Part shown: piece after piece, positions 18,720 through 27,045 of the stretch
Layout of the letters: each line of letters opens with the position of its first letter
Numbering within the stretch: position 1 is the first letter of the stretch
Origin: Oceanobacillus salinisoli
Lineage (GTDB): Bacteria > Bacillota > Bacilli > Bacillales > Amphibacillaceae
Length of the DNA: 64,000 bases
Direction: 5' to 3'
Assembly: GCF_009733865.1 (NCBI RefSeq)
Contig: NZ_WOFB01000002.1
Coordinates: forward strand, 124,001-188,000
Notes under the pieces: model-generated
Database searches by the model: none
Seen by the model: only the letters and a program-made list of their open reading frames with translations
What the model was told of the DNA's origin: nothing
Translations under genes and position numbers: made by a program

Positions 18720-18891
18720 TTAACTAGCTGTAAGATCCCTACTTCAAGAATTCGAGATACTTCAAGAATTATAAGTGGGGGGCGGGCAGCCAGTAAACTC
18801 CTGATTCGTTCAGAGGCCTGGGTGTCTCTCCTTGTGGTACTAACAATCACTGGGGGATGAAAAAAACCCACTGATTGAAGATTCACTTTAT
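18720..18891 (+). ncRNA. HEARO/omega-RNA-like element, copy 1
   Basis: It begins directly after GTGA (18716-18719) with TTAACTAGCTGTAAG and ends ACTGATTGAAGATTCACTTT. The core contains AGTAAACTCCTGATTCGTTC, AGAGGCC and TGTGGTACTAACAATC. This core and the insertion after ATGA/GTGA are what is known for HEARO RNAs, now seen as omega RNAs of IscB/IsrB-type IS605-like elements. A second copy is at 50541 and a remnant at 44157. No IscB, IsrB or TnpB gene is present in the window. The family name rests on recalled motifs, not a covariance search. Confidence 0.6.
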
Positions 18892-19105
18892 TAGATGTTA
18901 GAGATTTATCCCTCATCTAATAGATTTCAGTAACCGATATTTAAATAAAATGTAATACTTTTGAGATAGCAACCTAGCTTTTGTTGCGTTACGATAGAAT
19001 GTGTCTTATTCGATAGAAAAATGTCGAAGTATTTTAAAGAAGATGGTGGAATCCATGTTAACTTTTCATTTTATTCATAATATATATAGTAAAAACGCAA
19101 AAACT

Positions 19106-19134
19106 ACACCCAAAAAGGGTTCTAATAAATCGAA
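19106..19134 (+). promoter_or_regulatory. Candidate sigma-I autoregulatory promoter
   Basis: ACACCC (19106-19111) and CGAA (19131-19134) are 19 bp apart, 30 bp before sigI. Sigma-I promoters of B. subtilis use an ACCCCC-like -35 and a CGAA -10. The match is partial. Confidence 0.35.
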
Positions 19135-19163
19135 ACTTATATTGTCAGGGGGCATCCTGTGTA

Positions 19164-19892
19164 ATGATAACTAAATCTATAAAAGAAAAGCCCCTTGAAC
19201 AAATGGTTATTTCTGCTCAGAATGGAGATACTTCAGTACATAATTATTTACTGAAGACGTATCAGCCATTTATTGCAAAATGTGTCTCCGAGGTTTGTAA
19301 ACGGTATATCAATCCTAAACATGATGACGAATTTAGCATTGGGTTATCCGCATTTAATGAAGCAATATTTTCTTATTCCCGTGAAAAAGGCAGCTCATTT
19401 TTACCATTTGCTAAATTAGTTATAAAACGAAAAGTGATTGATTATATTCGTTCTAATCAAAAAGTAATCAAAGCAGTTTCTCTTGATGAAAATTATGATG
19501 ACGTTCAAATGGAAAATCCAACTGAAATTCGGGTTGCCAAGGAAAAATATCAAGAAAACCAAAATACGGTCCTCTTAAGAGAAGAAATTGCGGAATTCAA
19601 GGAAAAATTATCGGAGTACAAATTAAGTTTGACGGAGCTGACAGAAGTATCTCCAAAACATAAAGATGCGCGGGAGTCAGCCATTCAAACTGCTCGAGTG
19701 CTGTATGAAGATGAGGAATTACGCCAATATGTTTTGGAAAAAAAGAAACTGCCAATTAAAAATCTGACTAAAAAAGTAGAGGTCAGCAAAAAAACATTGG
19801 AACGTAATAGAAAGTTCATCTTAGCAATTTTTATTGTCTTGAGTGAAGAATTTATTTATTTAAAGGACTATCTTAAGGGTGTGGGTCAGTGA
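19164..19892 (+). CDS. sigI: RNA polymerase sigma factor SigI
   Basis: Alternative sigma-70-family factor, linked in B. subtilis to heat and cell-envelope responses and in clostridia to polysaccharide sensing. The 242-aa protein has a sigma-2 region (about 15-95, KCVSEVCKRYINPKHDDEFSIG...FLPFAKLVIKRKVIDYIRSN) and the SigI-specific C-terminal region (about 130-235) in place of a normal sigma-4. The pairing with rsgI directly behind it, overlapping by GTGA, is diagnostic. AGGGGG lies 11 nt before the ATG. Confidence 0.93.
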   Translation: MITKSIKEKPLEQMVISAQNGDTSVHNYLLKTYQPFIAKCVSEVCKRYINPKHDDEFSIGLSAFNEAIFSYSREKGSSFLPFAKLVIKRKVIDYIRSNQKVIKAVSLDENYDDVQMENPTEIRVAKEKYQENQNTVLLREEIAEFKEKLSEYKLSLTELTEVSPKHKDARESAIQTARVLYEDEELRQYVLEKKKLPIKNLTKKVEVSKKTLERNRKFILAIFIVLSEEFIYLKDYLKGVGQ

Positions 19893-21025
19893 AAAAAGGA
19901 ATTATTCTTGAACAACATCGAAATTATACCATCCTAATGACGAAAGACGGTGCTTTCGAAAAGGGCAAAGCCGAGGGTGGACAAATAGGTGAAGAAGTAT
20001 ACTTTGAGCCTATTCATTCCAGAAAGTCATTATTTTTTGCGAAAGGCAGGCGCAAACATGCGCCAGCTCAAGTGCTGTCTATGGCTTGTATACTCATATT
20101 ATTACTTCTTCCTTTTTATCTTATTTCAGGAGCGAATGAAACCTATGCATATGTAACGATTGATATTAATCCGAGCATTGAATTAGAAATTGATGATAAT
20201 TATCTAGTGCGTGATATTCGCCCAATGAATGACGATGCATCCAATGTAACAAAAGAGTTGAACAATTATGAAGAAAAAAACCTGGAAACCGTTATCCAAA
20301 TGATTATGGAAAAAAGTGAAGAAATTGGACTTATTAATAGTGAAAAAAATATTCTGGTTGGCGTCAGTTTTTTAAATGATGAAATGGCGAACAACGAGGA
20401 GATTCTTCAAAATATTGAAAGTCATTTTAAAGTAAGGGAACCCGATTGGAATATTGCTGCATTTAATGTGCCAAAAGACATTCGGGAGTTGGCTGATGAA
20501 CAGAACACATCCATGAATGAGATTATGGCATCAACAGTTGCCAGTGATGACTATGTTTCATTAAATGAATGGACAGATGATTTTATATTAGATGATGAGG
20601 AAATTGAAATTATTGATTCTTTTTATAATATTACCGATCCTGCTGAAGAAGAGGAAGCCGAAGAATCCGACAGTCAAAATGAAAGCAAAGAAGAAGCGGC
20701 AGAAACCAACTTGAATGAAGCAAGTGAGCCGGAACAGGAAGAGGAAGAAGCCCAACCAGTAATAGGTAAGGAAAAAAAGAATTCGGAGCCAAATAAAAAA
20801 TCCGTTAATACAAGCGGAAAATCAACGAGCGAATCACATCCAAGTGAATTGAAAAGCAAAAATGGCGAAATCCAATCCAATGGAAAAAGTGCAGAACGTA
20901 AAAATAACAGTTCCCAATCAAGCAACAAAAAGGAAAATAATGGTAATAAAGGAAATAAAGAAAACAAGGATAAGAACGGGAATAACGGTAATTCTAACCA
21001 AGGAAACGGCAATAATAAACATTAA
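19889..21025 (+). CDS. rsgI: Anti-sigma-I factor RsgI
   Basis: Single-span membrane protein that holds sigma-I inactive. The 378-aa product has a cytoplasmic RsgI-N domain (about 1-50, GIILEQHRNYTILMTKDGAF), a membrane helix (about 61-82), and an extracellular domain beginning YVTIDINPSIELEID, which is the conserved RsgI periplasmic segment. A long tail from about 255 is first Glu-rich, then Ser/Asn/Lys/Gly-rich with low complexity. No carbohydrate-binding module is seen, unlike clostridial RsgI proteins. GTG 19889 overlaps the sigI stop, so translation is coupled. Confidence 0.92.
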   Translation: MKKGIILEQHRNYTILMTKDGAFEKGKAEGGQIGEEVYFEPIHSRKSLFFAKGRRKHAPAQVLSMACILILLLLPFYLISGANETYAYVTIDINPSIELEIDDNYLVRDIRPMNDDASNVTKELNNYEEKNLETVIQMIMEKSEEIGLINSEKNILVGVSFLNDEMANNEEILQNIESHFKVREPDWNIAAFNVPKDIRELADEQNTSMNEIMASTVASDDYVSLNEWTDDFILDDEEIEIIDSFYNITDPAEEEEAEESDSQNESKEEAAETNLNEASEPEQEEEEAQPVIGKEKKNSEPNKKSVNTSGKSTSESHPSELKSKNGEIQSNGKSAERKNNSSQSSNKKENNGNKGNKENKDKNGNNGNSNQGNGNNKH

Positions 21026-21046
21026 TTGATATAATTTTAATTAATA

Positions 21047-21284
21047 GAGGATGTTCAAAAAGTACGGTGAAAAGGACACATCTATATAGGGGACCTTCTA
21101 CTAAAACCGCCCACGTCCTTGAAAAAGAAAAGCACTTTTTCTGTGTGCGATGTATCGCTGACGAAGAGTTCCTTGTCCTGTGGGCAACGTAGAAGTCACC
21201 ACACCACGCTCGGGGCCCGCTACTCAAAGCTTTGCCGCCTCGAACTTCTCGGTCCTTTTCCTCCTCCTTTTTGAACACGCACTA
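21047..21284 (+). mobile_element. Repeat A copy 1: foldback (MITE-like) element
   Basis: A 238-bp element that starts GAGGATGTTCAAAAAG and ends CTTTTTGAACACGCACTA. Its ends form an imperfect inverted repeat of about 26 bp that includes GTTCAAAAAG and AAAAGGAC. It has no gene. Nearly identical copies lie at 23994 (same strand) and 40607 (opposite strand). Short size, terminal inverted repeats and no coding capacity suggest a non-autonomous transposable element. Confidence 0.7.
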
Positions 21285-21296
21285 ATAGTATGTAGA

Positions 21297-21336
21297 AAAA
21301 AGGAAGCAGCCAATTGGTTGCTTCCTTTTTTATTTA
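21297..21336. terminator. Bidirectional terminator downstream of yhdB
   Basis: AAAAAAGGAAGCAGCCAATT pairs with GGTTGCTTCCTTTTTT, giving A-runs and T-runs on both sides. It ends the yhdB-like gene on the minus strand and may stop transcripts leaving repeat A. Confidence 0.8.
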
Positions 21337-21337
21337 T

Positions 21338-21571
21338 TTACATTTCCATGGTAACAGCTGGTGTTTGCTTCATTGCATGGTCAATATAGTAAAGAAGGCT
21401 GTCATGGGACTCAATAATTTTTTGCTGATCAAGGGAATAGTTGTACGAGTGAAGAAATTGTTGAATCTTTTTGGAAAGTAAGTCATCTTTTGTTCGAACC
21501 ATTAATACAAGCAAATCATCCCATTGCCCCCAAAGCGTATAGTAAAGTGCTTTGTCGTAATCCGGAATCAT
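21338..21571 (-). CDS. yhdB: YhdB-like protein
   Basis: A 77-aa protein resembling B. subtilis YhdB, with the shared stretch DYDKALYYTLWGQWDDLLVLM followed by VRTKDDLLSKKIQQFLHSY. It is soluble and probably helical, without a signal or known domain. GAGGGG lies about 6 nt before the ATG. No function is known for the family. Confidence 0.75.
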   Translation of the reverse strand: MIPDYDKALYYTLWGQWDDLLVLMVRTKDDLLSKKIQQFLHSYNYSLDQQKIIESHDSLLYYIDHAMKQTPAVTMEM

Positions 21572-21742
21572 TTTTCCCCTCCTTATAATTAAAGGGTCAT
21601 TTCATATTGTCCCCGTTTTTACTATTACATGTGCAAAACTTTTTTGGTGTGATTACCATAAATAGGCTCACTTCCTTATCGCATAATGTGTTTTTGATGA
21701 AACATACTATGACCAGATTCACAAAAAAAGGAGGTTAAAAAG

Positions 21743-22483
21743 TTGAAGAAAAAGCTTGTATCTGGAGCAATTGTTGTTACTTTAGCTTTAGCAGGTGGCT
21801 GTCAAGCGGCAGATCAAGGTGCTGCTCCAAACGGTACTATGGATCAACCAAGATATGATACCAACACTGGCGACGGGATGACAAATGTTCGAAATTATAC
21901 GATGCAGCGAGATGCGGATAATTTCCAAAATCGTGATACACGTAATATTAACAATCGGACAATGGATCCAAATACCCGTACAGATAACGTAAACCGTGCA
22001 AATGATAATCGTACAAACAATAATTTTTACAATCGAATGAACAATAACAATAACAATAACATTAACCGTGTTACTGACAATAGAAATGAAAATCGTTATG
22101 AAGTTTCTTCTGAAGCTGCTGACAGAATTTCTGACCGAGTGGAAGAAATTGACAATGTTTATGTGTTAACAACTGAAAACAATGCATATGTTGCAGCTGA
22201 GCTTGATACAGATAGAGGAGATCAGAATAATCGTAACAACAATCGAAATAACCAAAACAGATTTGATGATGAATTATCAGAAGATGTAAAAGATGAAATT
22301 GCGGATATTGTACAATCTGTTGATAATAATATTGACAATGTTTATATATCCACTAATCCTGACTTTTTTGATTTAACAAACAACTATGTGAATGACGTGA
22401 ACCGTGGAGAACCGATTGAAGGCTTCTTTGACCAGTTCAACAATATGGTTGAGCGTCTATCTCCACAAAATCAAACGAGATAG
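21743..22483 (+). CDS. YhcN/YlaJ-family sporulation lipoprotein
   Basis: Spore-associated lipoprotein. The 246-aa precursor has a signal ending LALAGGC, giving a lipidated Cys at about residue 20. A long Asn/Arg/Asp-rich low-complexity linker (about 45-115) follows, then the YhcN/YlaJ domain (about 118-235: VSSEAADRISDRVEEIDNVYVLTTENNAYVA, interrupted by another Asn-rich insert, and IADIVQSVDNNIDNVYISTNPDF). The TTG start has AAGGAGG 7 nt upstream. Family members are made in the developing spore and affect germination; the exact role is not established. Confidence 0.88.
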   Translation: MKKKLVSGAIVVTLALAGGCQAADQGAAPNGTMDQPRYDTNTGDGMTNVRNYTMQRDADNFQNRDTRNINNRTMDPNTRTDNVNRANDNRTNNNFYNRMNNNNNNNINRVTDNRNENRYEVSSEAADRISDRVEEIDNVYVLTTENNAYVAAELDTDRGDQNNRNNNRNNQNRFDDELSEDVKDEIADIVQSVDNNIDNVYISTNPDFFDLTNNYVNDVNRGEPIEGFFDQFNNMVERLSPQNQTR

Positions 22484-22488
22484 TTTTT

Positions 22489-22529
22489 AGGCGGGCAACT
22501 CATACTACATGAGGTGCTCGCTTGTTTTT
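22489..22529 (+). terminator. Terminator of the YhcN-like gene
   Basis: GCGGGCA-ACTCAT and ATGAG-G-TGCTCGC pair with a short loop and are followed by TTGTTTTT. Confidence 0.75.
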
Positions 22530-22587
22530 CCACGTTGGAAACATTATATGCTAGAATAGAAAGGAAAAGGAATTGGAGGAAAGATAT

Positions 22588-23958
22588 ATGAGTGAAAATG
22601 CCTTAGCTTATTTAAAAGAACATCGAGTTGCACTATTGGAAAAACTAAATGAGTTTTTATCCATCCCAAGTGTAAGCACGGATAGTGTTCATAAAGAGGA
22701 TGTCGACAAAGCAGCTGATTTCCTTGTTACATATTTACAAGATATTAATTTTGAAAATGTGGAAAAGCAGCAAACTGGTGGGCATCCATTGGTGTATGCT
22801 GAATATAATGGAGCAGGACCAGATGCACCAACGGTTTTGTTTTACGGCCATTATGATGTGCAGCCTGTAGATCCAATTGATAAGTGGCAAAGTGATCCAT
22901 TTCAACCGGAAATAAGAGACGGGCGATTGTATGCACGTGGTTCTAGTGATGACAAGGGACAAGTGTTCATGCATTTAGCTGTTTTTGAAGCATATATGAA
23001 AACAGAAGGAAAACTTCCTCTCAATGTAAAAGTATGTATTGAAGGGGAGGAAGAAATCGGAAGTGAGAACCTTTATGATGTTTTACATAAGAAAAAAGGG
23101 AAATTTCAAGCAGATTTTGCCGTGATCTCAGATTCAGGGATGGTTGCCAAAAATCAGCCGACAATCCTTTATGGATTAAAAGGATTTACCGGTATTGAAA
23201 TTACGGTAACTGGTCCAGATCATGACTTGCACTCAGGCATGTATGGTGGTGCTGTTCGAAATCCGATTATGGCATTGAGTCATATTTTGTCATCGATGAA
23301 AAATGTGGATGAAGTAGTCACAGTTAAAGGTTTTTATGACGATGTGGAGCCTTTAACAGAAGAAGAGCGAAAATTAATTGCTGAAGTTCCAAGTGAAGAT
23401 TTTGCCCAATCGACCGGTATTCCAGAAACTGTCTCAGAAAAAGGCTATACACCAAAAGAGCATACGATGGGACGTCCGACATTTGAGGTTAATGGAATTT
23501 ATGGAGGTTATCAGGGAGAAGGAACAAAGACGATTATTCCTACATCTGCGACTGCAAAAGTTACTTGCCGTTTAGTTCCTGGGCAGGATCCTGAAAACAT
23601 TCAGGAATTACTGGAGAAGCATGTCGAGAAAGTCGTACCAAAAGGCGTAACGGTTAAAGTGAAAAAAGAAAAATTATCTGCTAAAGCATATAAAGTGGAA
23701 CCAAATCATCCACTTATTAAAACAGCTGCAGAGAGTTATACAAAAGCGTTTGGTAAAGAAACCGTATATATTCGGATGGGTGGTTCCATCCCAGTTGTAG
23801 AATGGATAGAAGCGATTTATAATATTCCAATCGTTTTATTAGGCTTCGGAACACCAGAAGATCGCCTACACTCACCAAATGAAAGCTTTCCGCTAGATAG
23901 TTTTGATAAAGGAATGGAAACGTTGGTTTATTATTGGGATAAAGTGACAAAAGTATAA
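22588..23958 (+). CDS. M20-family dipeptidase / amidohydrolase
   Basis: Di-zinc metallopeptidase of the M20 (CNDP-like dipeptidase) family, cytosolic. The 456-aa protein has the metal-site motifs GHYDVQP (about 83), ARGSSDDKGQ (about 115) and EGEEEIGSENL (about 148), then the dimerisation (lid) domain with HDLHSGMYGGAVRNP, and a final RLHSPNE stretch. The length is usual for this group. ATG 22588 is chosen because GGAGGA lies 7 nt upstream; a TTG at 22573 falls inside that site. Substrate specificity is not determined. A copy of repeat A lies just downstream. Confidence 0.9.
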   Translation: MSENALAYLKEHRVALLEKLNEFLSIPSVSTDSVHKEDVDKAADFLVTYLQDINFENVEKQQTGGHPLVYAEYNGAGPDAPTVLFYGHYDVQPVDPIDKWQSDPFQPEIRDGRLYARGSSDDKGQVFMHLAVFEAYMKTEGKLPLNVKVCIEGEEEIGSENLYDVLHKKKGKFQADFAVISDSGMVAKNQPTILYGLKGFTGIEITVTGPDHDLHSGMYGGAVRNPIMALSHILSSMKNVDEVVTVKGFYDDVEPLTEEERKLIAEVPSEDFAQSTGIPETVSEKGYTPKEHTMGRPTFEVNGIYGGYQGEGTKTIIPTSATAKVTCRLVPGQDPENIQELLEKHVEKVVPKGVTVKVKKEKLSAKAYKVEPNHPLIKTAAESYTKAFGKETVYIRMGGSIPVVEWIEAIYNIPIVLLGFGTPEDRLHSPNESFPLDSFDKGMETLVYYWDKVTKV

Positions 23959-23993
23959 GTAAAGAAACAGCCAGATTGCAAAGTTATGTATAA

Positions 23994-24230
23994 GAGGATG
24001 TTCAAAAAGTCCGGTGAAAAGGACACATCTTATAGGGGACCTTCTACTAAAACCGCCCACGTCCTTTAAAAAGAAAAGCGCTTTTTCTGCGTGCGATGTA
24101 TCGCTGACGAAGTGTTCCTTGTCCGGTGGGTAACGTAGAAGTCACCACACCACGCTCGGGGCCCGCTACTCAAAGCTTCGCCGCCTCGAACTTCTCGGTC
24201 CTTTTCATCCTTCTTATTGAACACGTACTA
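23994..24230 (+). mobile_element. Repeat A copy 2: foldback (MITE-like) element
   Basis: A 237-bp copy of the element at 21047, same orientation, differing at scattered positions. It ends 17 bp before the start codon of the SDR gene, immediately before that gene's AAAGGAG ribosome site. It therefore replaces or supplies the gene's upstream control region. Confidence 0.7.
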
Positions 24231-24246
24231 CAAAGGAGAGTAAAGT

Positions 24247-25008
24247 ATGTCAAAATTCGCCATTGTTACCGGTGAGTCCAGGGGGCTTGGTGAGGGAATT
24301 GCAAAATTGCTTCTTGAATCAGGGGTAAATGTAATTGGTTTATCCAGAAGCCAAAATCACCATCTACCCGGAATAGCAAAAGAAAATAATCAGATTTACA
24401 AACATTACAGCTGTGATTTAAGTGATCCTGAGCAGGTAGAAGGTACTTTTAACGAATTAAAAGAATTGGTTTTTACAAAAGAGCTTTCTACTGTATTTCT
24501 CGTAAACAATGCTGCAGCAGTAGGGCCGATTGATCAAGCGATGAACGTGAATCGAAAAGAACTTGTTCAGCATGTTCACATTAATACGGTTGCTCCGATG
24601 TTGTTGACTAACTTATTTTTAAAAGAAGCACAGGAGTTTGATGCGGTTCAAGCGATCTCCGTCATCGTTACCTCAGGTGCAGCGAGAAGGGCTATATATG
24701 GTTGGAGTGCATATTGTTCCACGAAAGCAGGTATGAACATGTATACGGAAACAGTTGCATTGGAACAGGAAGAGTTACATACAGGAAATAAAGTCATAGC
24801 CTTTGACCCAGGTGTAATGGATACAGAAATGCAGGAAACAATTCGATCCAGCAACAAGGAAGCTTTTTCTGATGTTGAACGCTACCGGAAATTAAAAGAA
24901 GAAAATCATTTAAACAGCCCGATGGATGTAGCTGGTGTCCTTATCGATATACTGAATGATGAGGATGTCGTTAATGGGAAATTATACAGCATCAAAAATT
25001 ATCTTTAA
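24247..25008 (+). CDS. yueD: Short-chain dehydrogenase, benzil reductase type (YueD-like)
   Basis: NADP(H)-dependent SDR; relatives reduce benzil to (S)-benzoin and similar diketones. The 253-aa Rossmann protein has the cofactor loop TGESRGLGEGIA (about 8-19), NNAAAVGP, the catalytic Ser in VTSGAARRAIYGW (about 141), and Tyr-x-x-x-Lys in YCSTKAG (about 157-161). AAAGGAG lies 8 nt before the ATG. The gene directly follows a repeat A copy and is closed by a strong terminator. The physiological substrate is unknown. Confidence 0.85.
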   Translation: MSKFAIVTGESRGLGEGIAKLLLESGVNVIGLSRSQNHHLPGIAKENNQIYKHYSCDLSDPEQVEGTFNELKELVFTKELSTVFLVNNAAAVGPIDQAMNVNRKELVQHVHINTVAPMLLTNLFLKEAQEFDAVQAISVIVTSGAARRAIYGWSAYCSTKAGMNMYTETVALEQEELHTGNKVIAFDPGVMDTEMQETIRSSNKEAFSDVERYRKLKEENHLNSPMDVAGVLIDILNDEDVVNGKLYSIKNYL

Positions 25009-25014
25009 AGCATG

Positions 25015-25052
25015 AAAAAATACAGTGGGGAAAGCCCCCACTGTATTTTTTA
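25015..25052 (+). terminator. Terminator of the SDR gene
   Basis: AAAAAATACAGTGGGG and CCCCACTGTATTTTTT pair around AAAGC, a textbook hairpin with T-run. Confidence 0.9.
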
Positions 25053-25078
25053 CACGTTAGGAAGGAAAGTATAAAACT

Positions 25079-25178
25079 TTAGCAAAGGAGTTTTTCGACG
25101 TAGCTAAAATTTTAAAGTCCTAAGTATAAGAAAAACTACCCATTCGCTAATCGACGAGCGAATGCGAGTTTTTCTAAA
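25079..25178 (+). repeat. Repeat D copy 2: terminator-like element with conserved upstream part
   Basis: The hairpin CATTCGCT...AGCGAATG with AGAAAAACT and GAGTTTTTCTA flanks matches the copies at 8477 and 34680. About 45 bp before it (AAAGGAGT...CGACGTAGCTAA...TTTTAA) is also shared with the 34627 copy, so the unit is longer than a terminator. The rest of the 415-bp gap to map shows no gene. Confidence 0.6.
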
Positions 25179-25423
25179 AATGAAAAGGTAGTATAAATTT
25201 TATTGTCAAGACTATAAATATACAGATGTTTTTCTTGTGAACCGGCCTGTATGCTAAGGTTGTTATTCAAGTGGGGTAAAGGAATATATTATTGAAAACC
25301 GTAACCTCTGCAGGAAGTGTAAGTTTGTGATAAAATTTAAAAGGCTACTATTATCTTACGTGAAATAATAAGCATTTATATATAGAAGAAACGTATTTTT
25401 ATGCTGAGAAAGGAAGATTATAT

Positions 25424-26176
25424 TTGATTACCCGTAAAAGTAAACGTGAAATTGAAAAAATGCAAGCAGCAGGTGATCTACTTGTGCAAACCCATAAGGA
25501 AATTGCAAAAATGATCAAACCGGGAATTACAACTATGGAGATTGATACATTTGTGGAAGATTTTCTAGCTAAACATGGAGCAACTCCAGAGCAAAAAGGA
25601 TACAATGGTTATCCATATGCAATTTGTGCTTCGGTTAATGATGAAATTTGCCATGGTTTTCCTCGGGAAGAACAGTTGAAAAATGGTGACATGGTTACGG
25701 TTGATATGGTTGTCAATTTAGATGGTGGCTTAGCTGATTCTGCGTGGACATATGCAGTTGGGGATGTAGATGAAAGAGGCAAACGATTGATGGAAGTAAC
25801 AAAGGAATCTCTGTATAAAGGAATTGAGCAAGCTCAAGTTGGGAATCGAATTGGGGATATTGGCCATGCTATTCAAACTTATGCAGAGGAAGAGGGGTTC
25901 TCTGTAGTACGTGATTTCACTGGTCATGGAATTGGTCCAACTATTCATGAAGACCCACATATTCCTCATTTTGGTCTTCCGAATAAAGGGTTGCGTTTAA
26001 AAGAAGGCATGGTAATTACTATTGAGCCAATGATTAATGAGGGAGCATGGCAGAGTAAAATGGATTCGAATAACTGGACTGCGAGAACAATTGATAATGG
26101 CCGTTCTGCCCAGTATGAGCATACCATTGTCATTACGAAAGATGGCCCACTCATCTTAACAGATCAAAATAAATAA
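25424..26176 (+). CDS. map: Type I methionine aminopeptidase (second, YflG-like)
   Basis: Dinuclear metalloenzyme that removes the initiator Met from new proteins. The 250-aa sequence has the pita-bread fold motifs: CASVNDEICHGFP (His near 79), the metal ligands in VDMVVNLDGGLADSAWTY (Asp near 96 and 107), GHGIGPTIHEDPHIPHFG (His near 170), TIEPMINEG (Glu near 203) and AQYEHTIVITKDG (Glu near 234). It resembles B. subtilis YflG rather than the ribosomal-operon Map, so it is probably a second enzyme. The TTG start has AAAGGAAG about 8 nt upstream. Confidence 0.92.
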   Translation: MITRKSKREIEKMQAAGDLLVQTHKEIAKMIKPGITTMEIDTFVEDFLAKHGATPEQKGYNGYPYAICASVNDEICHGFPREEQLKNGDMVTVDMVVNLDGGLADSAWTYAVGDVDERGKRLMEVTKESLYKGIEQAQVGNRIGDIGHAIQTYAEEEGFSVVRDFTGHGIGPTIHEDPHIPHFGLPNKGLRLKEGMVITIEPMINEGAWQSKMDSNNWTARTIDNGRSAQYEHTIVITKDGPLILTDQNK

Positions 26177-26182
26177 AAATAC

Positions 26183-26229
26183 TAACGCCCAGAATTTGCA
26201 GAAGGACAATGCTTTTCTGGGCGTTTGTT
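26183..26229 (+). terminator. Terminator of map
   Basis: ACGCCCAGAA and TTCTGGGCGT pair around an imperfect loop and are followed by TTGTT. Confidence 0.75.
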
Positions 26230-26250
26230 ATATGAATGGAGGAGAGGTTT

Positions 26251-27015
26251 TTGCGAGTTGTTTCCATCTGTCCGAGTAATACAGAAATAATGGCATACTT
26301 GGGCCAAATAGATTTATTGGTTGGTGTTGATAATTATTCCGATTGGCCGTCTTCTGTTTTGAAACTACCTAAAGTTGGACCGGATCTATCGATTGATATG
26401 GAGAAAGTAGCGGAATTACAGCCAGATCTTGTACTTGCATCCTTAAGTGTTCCTGGAATGGAAAAAAATATTGAAGCACTGGAAGAAAAGAAATTACCTT
26501 ATATCATTTTAAATCCGAATTCACTGGAAGAAATTTCGGATGACATTAGAAAAGTCGGGGATGCTCTCGGGTTAAAAGAACTTGGAGAAGAAAAAGCGAA
26601 ACAATTTTTACGAGAAATCCAGGATATTCAAACTCAAAAGAAAGCCAATGAATATAAGCCAAGTCTTTATTGGGAATGGTGGCCAAAACCGATTTTTACT
26701 CCCGGTGGCTTGAATTGGCTAACAGAAATCAGTGCACTTGTTGGAGCGGAAAATATTTTCGCAGACCAGAACGTGGCCAGCTTTCAAACGGATTGGGAGG
26801 AAGTGAAAAAGCGGAATCCAGATCATATATGTATGGTTTGGGTTGGGGTCAAGGAAGAGAAGATGCGTCCTGAATTAGTAAAGAAGCGGCCTGATTGGAG
26901 TGAGATGAAGGCGATTAAAAATGGTAATATTCATGTGTTGGAGGAGTCACTGTTTTGCCGACCGTCACCAAGATTGCTTGAGGGATTGCGGAAATTAACT
27001 ACAATTCTTAAATAA
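26251..27015 (+). CDS. Corrinoid/iron-chelate binding-protein-like protein without signal peptide
   Basis: The 254-aa product matches the periplasmic-binding fold of the BtuF/TroA class: RVVSICPSNTEIMAYLG at the N-terminus, LQPDLVLAS, and RPSPRLLEGL at the C-terminus. Binding proteins of this class normally carry a lipoprotein signal. Here the mature-like fold starts at residue 1 and no membrane or ABC partner genes lie nearby. Start TTG 26251 is preferred because GGAGG lies 7 nt before it; ATG 26236 sits within that site and adds only five residues. It may act in the cytoplasm; ligand (cobalamin or other) is a guess from the family. Confidence 0.75.
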   Translation: MRVVSICPSNTEIMAYLGQIDLLVGVDNYSDWPSSVLKLPKVGPDLSIDMEKVAELQPDLVLASLSVPGMEKNIEALEEKKLPYIILNPNSLEEISDDIRKVGDALGLKELGEEKAKQFLREIQDIQTQKKANEYKPSLYWEWWPKPIFTPGGLNWLTEISALVGAENIFADQNVASFQTDWEEVKKRNPDHICMVWVGVKEEKMRPELVKKRPDWSEMKAIKNGNIHVLEESLFCRPSPRLLEGLRKLTTILK

Positions 27016-27045
27016 GGTGAAACTGTTGTGAAATCTTTACCAATT

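Noticed and set aside
18698-18916. 72-codon minus-strand frame downstream of the protease
   Set aside because: It is the reverse of the HEARO-like element and is not kept open in the other copies.
19055-19174. 39-codon frame starting at ATG 19055 that overlaps the sigI start
   Set aside because: It has only a weak GGTGG site and no recognisable product, and it contains the candidate sigma-I promoter. A regulatory upstream frame cannot be excluded but is not supported.
20674-21012. Reading frame antisense to the rsgI tail
   Set aside because: Product of the low-complexity Asn/Lys codons read backwards (Leu/Phe/Pro-rich), with no own signals.
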